A stretch of DNA of 64,000 bases. Origin: Sphaerosporella brunnea. Lineage: Eukaryota; Ascomycota; Pezizomycetes; Pezizales; Pyronemataceae. The notes under the pieces were generated by a model. The model saw only the letters and a list, made by a program, of their open reading frames with translations. It was not told the origin of the DNA and made no database searches. Below, one piece after another: positions 52,228 to 62,688 of this stretch (positions are counted from its first letter, which is position 1; every line of letters begins with the position of its first letter). The stretch spans positions 186,001 to 250,000 of the forward strand of contig VXIS01000011.1 in NCBI GenBank assembly GCA_008704415.1. The letters are read 5' to 3'. Made by a program: the position numbers and the translations under genes.

Positions 52228-54874
52228 TCACTTCCCCTTAAAATGCCCCGTCCTGCCCGCGCGTTCCTGATTACTTCTGCCCAGGCCCTTCGGCGCATTA
52301 GCCGCGCCCGCATAAGGATTAAAGGCCTTCTGTTTCTTCTCCTTCTTCTCCTTCTTCTGCGTGATATTCATATTCAGCACAGAGGGTGCAGTCTCGTAAT
52401 CAAACGGCACGGCCTCCTTCTCCTCCTTCTCCTTATCTTTCCCCTTATCCGTCTTCTGCTTTTTCCGTTTCTTGCTCGGCTTATCCTCCGCGATCGAGGT
52501 TTCCTCCTCGACAGCCGGGGTGGAGACTGAGGGTGCTGCGGCCACCTCTTCGTTGCTGTTGCTGGCCTCATGTTTCCGTTTCCTGCCGCCAAGCGAGCGG
52601 ATAGTGATAACGTCGGAGAGCTCCTCCTTCTTTGGCCGTGCCTCTCTCTTGACATATTCATGTTCGGCGCGGGCGCCGGGGTCGACCTCATTCTTCTCGA
52701 CGACGACAGTTGATGGTTCAGAAACGAAGACTTCGGCGGTGAGCTGGGGGAGGGGTATTGCAAGGCGCAGTGCCTGCAGTTGCTTCTCCTCGGAGTTCCA
52801 GTGACTACTCTCGCCGCAGGTGCCCCAAAAGCCGGAGTGCTGTGCTCGCAGAGGTGAGTCCGTGTTCAGGAACACCTCGACGCGGGGACCGTCCTGAAGG
52901 ACGGCGGCGGAAGCCTCCTCAGGTTGCGAAGCATCGGCTGCCTTCGAGGCATCGGCTTTCGCAAGCCATTCGCGCACCGCGGGAGTGTCTTTAGCGTTCT
53001 TTACGACGACGACGAGTTCGGCGGCGCGGTTCCTGAGCGGCGGGGAGGGGCGGGGACAGCAGGCGAGGACGCCGGCAACATCCATTGGCATCCGCCGCGC
53101 AAGGTTGAATAGCACGTGCCGGGGCATGATGTAGTTTACGCTTTCGTCTTCCGCGCGCGCGGTGGTGTCGCGCCATTGGTGCACGGCCTTGAACACGGAG
53201 ACTTGCATCGGGTTCAGCCCTTCTTGAGAGCGACCGAGTATGTTCCTCCAGCCCATGAAGCCGTCTCCGCCCACAGCGTCGTACGCTTCCCGCTCGTACA
53301 GCCGGAGAGACACTTCCTCCGAGTTTTTAAGGACCGAGGCCATTTTGTTCTCTGAGTCGGAGAGGTTGGATCTGTCGAGGAGCTCGTTGCGGATGCAGTC
53401 GAAGATGTAGAGGAGGAAGTGGGTATCTGAACGCGCGTAGTTGAACATTTCTTCTGGTAGGGGTCTGTTGGCAAAGTCAGCTTGGAGAGAAGGCGTGCCG
53501 TAGAATCAGAAACCAACCGGAGCCGCCAATCAGCCAGCTGGTATTGTTTGTCGGCGTCAAAGTCAACGTATTTTTTGAGGAGAAACGCCAGGCCGTGGCC
53601 CGAGAACCCCAGTGTTCGAGCTGCCCAGTAGGTATCGAAGAGCCCCACAATGTACAATCCGAAATCTCGTTGTAGCCAGATGATATCCATGTTTGCACCG
53701 TGTAGAACCTGTCATATGATTAGAAATGCAACACTTCCTCCACAATGCCAAACGTACCTTGATAATCTTGGGGTCTGTAAACACCTCGTTCAATACTTGC
53801 AACTCTCTTCTGAGCTTCAGGGTATCCACAATCCAATCCTTCTCTCTTGTACTTATTTGCATCAAACATACAAATCCGATGTAAGACCTCTGATCATGGT
53901 GCTCCAAGTCGATCGCAATCTCTTTGGCACCCTTCAACTCCTGCAGCATCTCCACCAGCGCCTTCGGTGTATCCACAAAGACCGCCTCCGTGTCGTCAAA
54001 CGGCAGGTATTTCCGTGGCTCCTGGGCCTGAAATATGCTCTCAGGATACGTGATCGACTTGATCTCCTCGGCATAGGGGTGGATGTATCTAGCGCCGCAA
54101 TTAACTGATGCACCCGACGCCGATAGACCTGACATACTGCTTATTTCCGAGCTCGTTCGTAAACATCTCGAAGCTCTTCTCCAGCGGGACCTTTGCATGC
54201 GGCTTCGCCGTAAGTAGTGGTCGAAACGGCGAGTTGTCCATGTTGTCCGGCTTGACGTCGAATAGCAACTGCGGTTTGGAAAGGCTCTTGTTCGACCACG
54301 AATTGATGCTCGCCCAGTAGTCCCGCGATTTCTGCTTATTCCGTGGCACCTGCTGTGGCTACGCACTTCCCGCATCAGCTCAACCTCCGGGGGTCGGTGG
54401 GTGGGAGAGGCGGTGAACAAACCGTCTTCGCGCCAGGCAACGGCTCTGGGTTCTTATGCTTGATCGCACCGGTATACTCATCCAAGCACGTATCCTAACA
54501 CCCGGCGCGCGCGCCTAATCAGCTTCTGCGCGCTCACAATCCCGCTCAACAAACCGGCAGCATACCGCCCTCTCCAGCAAGAAGTCCGCAACCTCCACAA
54601 TATCGGCCCACTTGCTCTCGACATCGTCCTCCTCCTGCAGGTTCGGGGCATCAACATCCGCGCCTGCCGCAGCGCTGCGTAACAGGCTATTGGCGATCTC
54701 GAGCAATCTAGCCCGGGTCGTATCCGCCGCAGACGCGAACTCCGGGTCCGACGAGCGCTGGAAATCGATGTCTACGCCGGCGAGCGTGTTGACAGCTTTC
54801 ACCGTTGACATCACCGCTTTCTGAATGCCATCCTGGAGCGCGGCAAAATCGGTGGTTACGACGTCGGTGCTCAT
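52228..54874 (-). CDS. rrp6: Exosome 3'-5' exoribonuclease Rrp6, 786 aa, six exons
   Basis: Exons 54874-54566, 54494-54423, 54349-54129, 54088-53758, 53708-53518 and 53464-52228 sum to 787 codons. Rrp6 is the nuclear exosome's distributive 3'-5' exonuclease (rRNA, snoRNA and surveillance substrates). The N-terminal helical part is the PMC2NT domain that binds Rrp47. The DEDD-Y exonuclease shows [20 protein letters not shown] (D261, E263), [20 protein letters not shown] and [13 protein letters not shown] (the Y-x3-D motif). An HRDC domain follows (about residues 440-520). The C-terminal tail is lysine-rich ([20 protein letters not shown]), serving nuclear import and RNA contact. Intron 3 is only about 40 nt with a weak GTCTAT donor, so that border is the least certain; the third exon has a CAGCAG double acceptor. 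Confidence 0.93.
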
Positions 54875-57549
54875 CGTGTTGCTTGTCGGGTAGGTTGGCA
54901 AAACACAAAAATCGCGAGCTGCCTGTCGCGAATGTGTAGAAGAAACTTTGTGCGGAGCTTGCCGTGTCAGCTGCTCTCGGCTCATATTGGCTTGGCACGA
55001 GTGATGTATTGTGAGAAAATATCTGAAACTGGACGGGGTCAATGTCTCTTATGCATTCAGCCTCACTCGGAGTATTCACTTTCAGGTTCGGCGATTTCGT
55101 TATGGAGGAGATTTTTCTGCCGTCGGTCGGCAGCACGAGCCCGAGCCACACCTTCAGTCGCAGGTATGCCTCTTCTCCCATAGAGAGCTCGAGCTCGAGG
55201 AGATAAATAGAGCACGAGAGTTCTGTCCCATCCCTCCTCACCATCACCGCAACCTCATCTCATCATCACACTTTCCGTTCGAACTACTATCCTTCACCAC
55301 TCCTGCTACTGTTCGTTCATCCTTGCAATGGTACGCGAGCACTTACCCTCACGGCTGAGAAAAGCTGGACTGCTAAAAGGAGTGACTAGACGTCCCCAAC
55401 GGCATGAATAGAGATACGTGGTATCTTCACAAGTTCCTCTACTCTCGCGGTGCTGCTCTACTACCAGAGGACTCATTGGAATGGAGTTCAATGGACGTTG
55501 TTTTCTGTATCAAGTTAGATCCATAGACTAATGCATGAGAGACATGAACCCCGGTTTCGCCCATGGGATGATTCCAGCGACATGTGGCGACAGGGGTTAG
55601 TACACCTTGTGTGGTAAGCCACAAAAAGGAATGGCGCTGCCTTAAAGAGACAACCTCAAATTTTTACTTCAATTTCACCGACAACCCACTCAGCACCACA
55701 ATTTATTCATCACTTGCCGTCCATTACACCAGATCCACCTAGTAGATCGCTTTCTGTTGCGATTAAAAACAACCAAAAATGTGGTGGTTTGATGAAGTTG
55801 ACTTTTGTGTTTTTCCCATACAAAGAGCGCTCGGTGGACTTCTCCACGCCATATGCTGCTTCGACAAGAATACCGCGCCATCTCCGAGAAGCCAAAAACG
55901 GCATTCTCACTCGAGAATCTCGCCGCTTCGCATCCGGAAAAATTTTGTGCAAGTCCACCAGCATCCCTGTCGCAAGGCGTCAATCGCTCCCTTCTGTGGC
56001 GAGAATATGGAATGATGTCTCAAATCAAACTCTGCACCACATGTCGATAAGCCTTGCCAAATCGCCCGTTCTGGGAAATTTGCCAAGTTTGAATCCTCCA
56101 GCTGCATGCATATGCACGGCAGAAGGTATGTTGCAAGTTTGACATATGTACGATGTACCATGTATGCACGGAAGCTTCGCCTGCAGTACTGGTCCGAGCC
56201 TCGCGCGACTAAAACCAACCGATCCGAACCGCCGGCGCGGCGATCCCATCCCGAACAAGAGGCGGAGCGGCGACAGTTGAAGAGGTCGGTCACGTATACT
56301 ATCACAGGCAAAGCAGGTTATCACAAATTCTCACTCACACAGTCCCCGGTGAGGGTAACGGTAGTAAAAATAAAAATAAAATTTGGGGGGGGGGGGGGGT
56401 ACGGGAAAGAGCTTGGCCCTGGAGGGAGGGGGGGGGGGCATGGAAGTAAAATGCCGTAAATACAAAGCTCGTTGTCAGGCAAACCCGGTGCTCACATCCG
56501 TTTTGAACGGGATCGTGTTTGTTCGTCGTGAGAAAGATGATTTTGATGCTTGCTGAGCTCTCCGAATTGCACTGCCAGTCGACTTGCATCTTTGATACTC
56601 TACCGAGTGGTGCGCAAGAAATGCCAGCAGTTAGACGACTGGCTTCCAAGGATAAGTTTCTCCGTCGTGGTGTTTTTTTTTTCTCCGCTTTCAACTCATC
56701 CTGGGGAGGGGAGGGGAGCTCACAGCAGGTCCTCGCTGTATATATCTCTTTTTTATCAAAGATGTCAGAGCGTCGGTGTCTCTCGAAACACAATGTCTCA
56801 CCTCGCCACGGTTTCTTCCTCACCGCAGGTCGAACCCCCCCCCCCCCTTTTTTTTTCCGGACATCAACCAGGATACAGCTTACTCAGCCCGGCTCTACAT
56901 CCTTTTAGCGCAGCGGCGCAGTGAGCGGGAATGAAGCAATTTTCTTTTTTTTTCTCGCATCATCACTCGCAGGTCTCCGGATTCAACTCCAACAGGGTTG
57001 TGCCGTTAGTACCTCGACCGCAATGGAAAAAAGTCAACGTCGAAGACACTACTACTCGCATTTCCACACCATCCGAGTATGCTACCTATTAAACTCTATC
57101 CAGCAGCAGCAGGAGGAGCCTCCAGGCCTATGAGAGGCCCCCGATTCAGGCTGCAATTGGGGAGGATACAAATCTATGCATGGCTGAGTACCCAACTTCA
57201 CCACCACATTTACAAACCCAAACGCTCGGTATAGAGTAGATCAACAGAGAGCCATCAAACGTATCGGCCCAGGGAAATATATATGTGGAAGGTGCTGTGG
57301 AGCGGGTTGAAATAGGGTCGATAGACGTAATGAGTGCGAGTCCATGAAGAGAAGAAACCTGGTCCACAAACGCTACAGCCAAAGAGCAAGAAAGCGTCCC
57401 TGTTTTGGTGGGCACATACTCAAGCCGAAAAGTTCGCGGCGGCGTCCCCAGCCATAGATTTGGATTCCCTGGACCCTATGCTGAGCAGCGGAGCGGCGGC
57501 AGTGTTGAAAAAAAAAAAAAAAAAAAACAGGGGGAATTGTACTCTACGC
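54875..57549. other. Intergenic, no gene accepted
   Basis: Several frames of 60-160 codons were examined and look random. Two G runs (56,384-56,399; 56,427-56,438) could form G-quadruplex structure. A C/T run lies at 56,827-56,848. Confidence 0.4.
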
Positions 57550-57610
57550 CAGTGTTTCTCAGTTGCCGGCCCAAAAAGCCCCCGCGGCTGGCTGGCTATC
57601 GATAACACAC
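57550..57610. mobile_element. Very short hAT-like terminal-repeat remnant (~60 bp)
   Basis: CAGTGTTTCTCAGTTGCCGG faces an inverted partner (GGCTGGCTATCGATAACAC) only about 20 bp away. The two ends match the 27-kb MITE family, so this is an element reduced to its termini or a composite of two ends. There is no target duplication. Confidence 0.5.
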
Positions 57611-58483
57611 GCAATCCTCAGAAAAAGCTCTACATTGTGCAGGCGCTCCAAGGCTTTCGACCACCGCTATTTACAAACCTCAGCCCAGTCTTCGCGCCGA
57701 GTCTCTCCGGATGATCATGAACCACATATGCATACAAACCGCAACGAAAAAAACAAACCCCCATTGTATCCCACCAGTAGCCCTGCGAGACATCGATCTG
57801 CACCAGCCAATGTCGATGCCTGCCGTCCGCTTTGTGTGGCGAAATAGAAACGGGCCGCCCCAGCTGCAGTCAGCCACATAGCGACATCCCCCAATAGCTA
57901 GGACGCTGAATATTCATTCGGACGGCTTAGTGTTATGCTTCCGGTGGTGGTGCCTCCTAAGCACCCACCAGATTAGGCACGCCTAAACGCCCGAAACCGC
58001 GTATTGTAAACTTCTGCTGGCCATGAAGAGGGAGGGAACGTGGGGGTCTGATGCACCTACCCCCAGGAGTGCCCGCCAGGGAAAACCCGCGTAAAGCCTA
58101 CGACCGGATGCTAAGTCGCACTTACAGCCAGGCGTAAGACAAGTCAGTGTATATGCTTCGGAGCCTAAGGGGTCGTTTATTGGTTGTGCCGCTGGAAACA
58201 GTTTCGCAGCCAAAACAACTGCCAAACCAGGCTCCTCCTCCTGTACTGGCCCATTTTTCCGCCACGCCGTTGGTAAGAGTAGTACTATACATCATTACAC
58301 TCCGCCGTCATCCGCCCAGCCCAGCAGCCCGCCCATCGTCCAATCATTCGTAAAACATCAATACGTTCGTTGCCCAGAACAGAAACTCATTACAGTACGC
58401 CAATCCGTCAAGCCTTCCCCCCCCCCAGAAAAAAAAAAGCCTAAGAAAAAAAAACGCCTTATCTCCCCCCACTCTTACAGAGA
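57611..58483. other. 3' flank of the YTP1-family gene; no gene seen
   Basis: Mixed sequence, with A-rich runs near 58,430-58,455 just before the gene's 3' end. Confidence 0.45.
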
Positions 58484-60152
58484 TTAAGCCTCGACCTTCC
58501 ACTCACCGGTGGCCTCCCTCTTCCTCGCCCACGCGCCGACCGCAACCACGACCGTAGCCCATGCGCACAGCAGCGCAGTCAAGCCGATCGTGACCGTGAG
58601 CGAAAACATGGCATCGACGCCGATGCGCTCGAGGTACGCGACAGTATCCTTATTACTGACCATGAAGACGGCGCCGCCAGCGACGAGGCAAAAAGCGGCA
58701 AGGGCCTCGGTGGGGGGTCTCGCAGGTTCTCTCGACTTCTCCCTTCCGAAGAAGAGGAGATAGGTAGCCATTCGCAGGACCGCGGCGCCCGCAAGCAGAC
58801 TGCCCCACTGCGTGTGGATCTTTGTGGAAAGCTTCGAGTGCTGGTGGTGCGAGCTCATGAGGATCCCGAGGAGGAAAATCACCAGTGCAGGCAGCGGGTT
58901 TCCGGCGCCGGGCTGCGCGTTGAGGAGCTCGCGGATGCGCCGGCTCTCGACGAGGAGCCCGAGCAGGCCGCCGCCAAGGAACATAAACGCGATTGAAACG
59001 TGCTGCAGATCGCCGTGGCTCCATTCTCCACCCCATCCGGCTAGGTGCTCAAGGAATACGTTGGCGCAGCCGTACACGAAGATCAAGCCGCTCTCGACGG
59101 TTTCGCAGGTAGGCGCGCGGGAGCCGCCGGGAGCCGTGTTCCAAGCCCAGCCAAGCTCGGAGAACGCGCCGAGCCAGCGCCCAAGCGAGAACACTCCATA
59201 CAGCAGGAAAATACCGCCCTTAATGAAGTGCGCAAGACCGTTGAAGACCGCATCTCCCTTGAAGATTCCGGAAGCGGTGACGATACCGGTGCTGATCTGC
59301 GTGAATCCCAGAGGAATTAGGAACCGGGCAATAAGCTGGTAGGTGAAATCTGCGACCCAGACGAAGCGGCGGTTGAAGATGTGAGGGACCCGAGCGGAGA
59401 GCAGGCCTTCCAGCTTGTTAAGACTGGCCCAGCGATGCTGAGAAGGCCGCGGGGACTCGGCTGGATCCCATTCCTCCTCATCTTCATCGGGTCGCTCGTA
59501 ATCCGAGGATCCGTGGTCCATCGATCCGCCGTGTCCGCTGTCATCGCTTCGTCGGCATTCCGTTGGAATCGGCATAAATCGAGCCCGCTCCTTCGACCAG
59601 CCCATCTCCTCCGGCGACGAGCGCACGACCGCCGCAAGCACTCCTATCGCCGCCTGCGCCGCCAGGATCCACAGCAGAGCCCATCCCATCTTATGGTGCG
59701 CATTTCCGGGATACAAGTCCGGCGTGGACGTATTGTAGATAGTCGCAAAAACGATGCCGACGGCATTAGTAGCCAGGAAAGCGAGCTGCACCGGCGGGTG
59801 ATGCCGAGAACCATTGAGGGCGAGAATTGTAGCTGCGGGTGTGCTGTTAGCAATGAACTCGCGGCGGGGGGGTCGCAGAGGAAAGCTGCTTACCCAGCGG
59901 CATCAACACTACCCAGCCTGCTACCATGGTCAGAATATGCAGGATCAGCCACCCCCGCCGAGGCGCATAGGCAAAGTAGTAGCCCGCATCAGCCGTGGTG
60001 TTGGTGGCTGGCGCATGGCTCACGTCCACATGCATGTCCATGTGCGCATCGTGGCCGCCATGCTCATCGTCGTCGCCATGCGCCAGCACCGTCAACGTCA
60101 GAGACGCCAGGGCCAATAACAAGCCAGGCAAGATACGCCGAGAGCTCTTCAT
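58484..60152 (-). CDS. YTP1-family integral membrane protein, 535 aa, two exons
   Basis: Exons 60152-59894 and 59832-58484 give 536 codons. A cleavable-looking signal sequence (RRILPGLLLALASLTLTVLA) is followed by a His/Asp-rich lumenal stretch (HGDDDEHGGHDAHMDMHVDV) that could bind metal. TM1 (GWLILHILTMVAGWVVLMPL) and the next helices form the N-terminal DUF2427-type module. After a charged loop (SDYERPDEDEEEWDPAES) comes the C-terminal Ytp1 domain with about nine more membrane segments and HGDLQHVSIAFMFLGGGLLG. The family occurs in fungi in the secretory pathway; its biochemical role is not established. The intron has a GCTAAC branch point and standard ends. The upstream region is shared with no nearby divergent gene. 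Confidence 0.88.
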
Positions 60153-61610
60153 GGGACGGGAACGAGATGTGTATATTTGAGATCAACGCAGACCGCAGCC
60201 GCAGCAGCAGAAAGGGATGGAGTTTTGGTTGCAACGGCGCCAACAGGCAAAGAAAAGGCACAGCGGGAGGGGATTACGGGCACGGCATCCGGGGGGGGGG
60301 GTTCGCGTGATGGGAGTCTTTATAATATATGGGCGAGCGGGCAGATTTCCAGGTTGGGTTTGGGGGGGGGGGTGGGCAGGCAACACGGAACTGGCTGCTC
60401 CTGGCTGCTTGCTACTCGCATGATCGGAGCTTGGGTGAAAATGGCGAGACCAGATCAGACAGACAGACAGGCAGGCAAGACGAGCAGCTCGGAAATCGAG
60501 TGTTTTCCTCGACCGCCGCAAGGCTAGGCGGTTAGTGCGCCGGGATGGGAGGCAAGTCGCTGTGCAGGCAATATCGGATAAGGGATGCCGGGGGGATCGA
60601 TACATGGCGACAAGACACAACGAACTTGTCCACCTGCTCTAACACTCCAACGCTACGACAAAACGCATATTACCCCCGCCCAACATCACAGCCCCCCCGC
60701 CGAAACCACCCCACAACGAACGAATCGTGGCAGAGCACCCATCCACATGACGTGACTCAGAAGGGGGATCGGAGAAAAAAAAGTGCAGGCCGGCGGGGGA
60801 GGGATCCGGAGGGGGAGGCGCATAGAGACACCGGATGTGGATATGGGAGGACACCGATATGGGTATGCCGAGAAACAGCAAAGAGACAGTTTCGTTCAGA
60901 GAGACACGGAGAGCGAGAGACAGAGAGAGCGAGCGAGACGGTGGTTTCCTTTCCTTTCGTTTCTTTTCGTTTCTTTTCCCTCGTGCCGGTATCACGATTG
61001 CCGTGCACCCACAGTTCCTTCAGCACGAGACGTCTGCAAGGCGCGCTGCCAAGCCGAAGCCGACACCAGCAGCTGCAGGGCTAGCTGGATTCCGATGCTG
61101 TCATCCCGCGACCTGCATCGCATAAACGCCAAGGCCGCTCGGTTGAAAACGTTTCCGGTGCCGATCGTGCCGTTATCCTTTGGCGAGGATTTGTAATCCG
61201 CTGCGATCACAACTCTTTTGGCATCTGCACGAGAGAGAGAACTCCCACCACACATCGGGAATTCGAATCGCTGACAAAAGCTGCTTTACCCCGCCAACAG
61301 CCCAGTTTGTAAGTGACGTCTTTCGAAGTGACTCTAAATGCGTCTCTAAGCAACAAAGCAACAACTGTCATGCAGGGAAGAGATCCTCAAGGTTGGCTGG
61401 AAATTCGGCCGCCTCGAGTTGAGTTGATCCGATTGGCCCAGGATCACCGCAACTTTTTCTCTCTCCACCACCCAACAACGGTGAAAACCATCCTCACCTT
61501 GAACCTTCACTTCTCACCTCCACCACCTCCCCAAATGCAGTCCAGTCCTAACAATAGCCTTTCAGCATCTTGTGTTTGATACCTTCTCTTTGAAGTCCTC
61601 CGATGGAACC
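60153..61610. other. Intergenic; promoter of the YTP1-family gene
   Basis: No gene is supported. It holds G runs (60,291-60,300; 60,362-60,371), a GACAGACAGACAGGCAGG microsatellite and a GA-rich then CTTTC-rich stretch (60,890-60,990). Confidence 0.45.
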
Positions 61611-62343
61611 ATGCGTCATCTCACCACCGCAGAGTCTGACTCAATTATTGCACTCTTCCCAATTACCTTCTCGATTGGTTTCCTCCCGCCAGTGCTTATC
61701 ATCCGGTGCGTCAAACTTCCGCCAAAGCCGTGGCCAGTCACTGTTGCGGGAGTTCCTGCGTGGTTTAAGTCCGATGAAGACGGGAAAGACAGTGGCAGAC
61801 CATGCTCTGCCCCTTTGGAAAACTTCTACCACCTCCGAATTCACCAAGATCATCGATTATTGAACCACGACTTTGGAGTCGAAGCTCTTTCTGTTTTCTG
61901 GACCGGAACCCGGTTTCTTATCACCATTCCTGTTGAGACTAACCGTCAAACTTGCCAGGCTTAACCGTGGGACGGCCTGCTACGTACAAATATCCGGATA
62001 TCAGTCACCGCAAAGAGGCGGCCCTTCGTTTGACGGAACCGTCACCCATGATTAGGGACGAGTCGGGCTACAAGCCAAACTTGCGGCCAAGAGTTATGCT
62101 TAGCTGCGGTACTGACTGTGGACAAGAGTTATTTACTGCTCCGGAATTCCGCTTAAAGATAAGGATGGAAAAAAATACGTCACAATAGCCAGCCACGGGT
62201 TTCCTCTGGGCGAGGAGCACGTTTGGCAGCCAACCGGCAAACATGCTGTTGTCGGAGAGGTTAAGGTAATTCTTGGCGATAAGGACATTTCCTTTATGCA
62301 ACTTGATGCTGGTCTCACCTACAGCGCTGAAACTTCGTGCTGA
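61611..62343 (+). pseudogene. Frameshifted member of a repetitive fungal protein family (trypsin-fold-like C-terminus)
   Basis: Segments in three frames line up as one protein: LPPKPWPVTVAGVPAWF (near 61,722), FWTGTRFLITIPVET, then in another frame GRPATYKYPDIS and ALRLTEPSPMIRDESG, RPRVMLSCGTDCGQELFT, and after a further shift near 62,155 KDKDGKKYVTIASHGFP followed by GKHAVVGEVKVILGDKDISF. Proteins of this pattern are widespread in Pezizomycotina genomes, and the KKYVTIASHGF segment resembles the first strands of a trypsin-like fold. At least two frameshifts and a shortened middle make this copy non-functional. Confidence 0.6.
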
Positions 62344-62688
62344 CATGTATGGTCTTTTTTTTTTTTTTTTTTTTTGTATGTGTATTGGGGAGAAAGAGAG
62401 GGGATACCCATCTACATAAGATAACTTCTTACTCACTTATGTAGGTAAAGTAGCAAAACTGATTGTATACCTGTTACGAAGGGCGAAATCACTCCTAGGA
62501 GAAGAAGTTCAGTCACGGCATAGCACTCGGTCTTTAATCCATCCGCCCCCATACCCCCACAACTTTTTCATTGAAAATCCTCAGTTTTTTTTCTTTTTTT
62601 TGATACTATACAAATCATAGAGTAGAATACACACAACCAAAGCTCTATATACGTCGTACATCATACAGTTGAGAGAGATTTTGCTTCG
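62344..62688. other. Short spacer before the FMP25-like gene
   Basis: A T run (62,357-62,374) and CATACCCCCACAAC, similar to the arm motif of the 35.7-kb element, are seen. No gene is present. Confidence 0.4.

Noticed and set aside
60545..61084. 179-codon plus-strand frame
   Set aside because: It is built from GA- and CT-rich low-complexity sequence (RERETERASE, PFVSFRFFSL) typical of promoter tracts.
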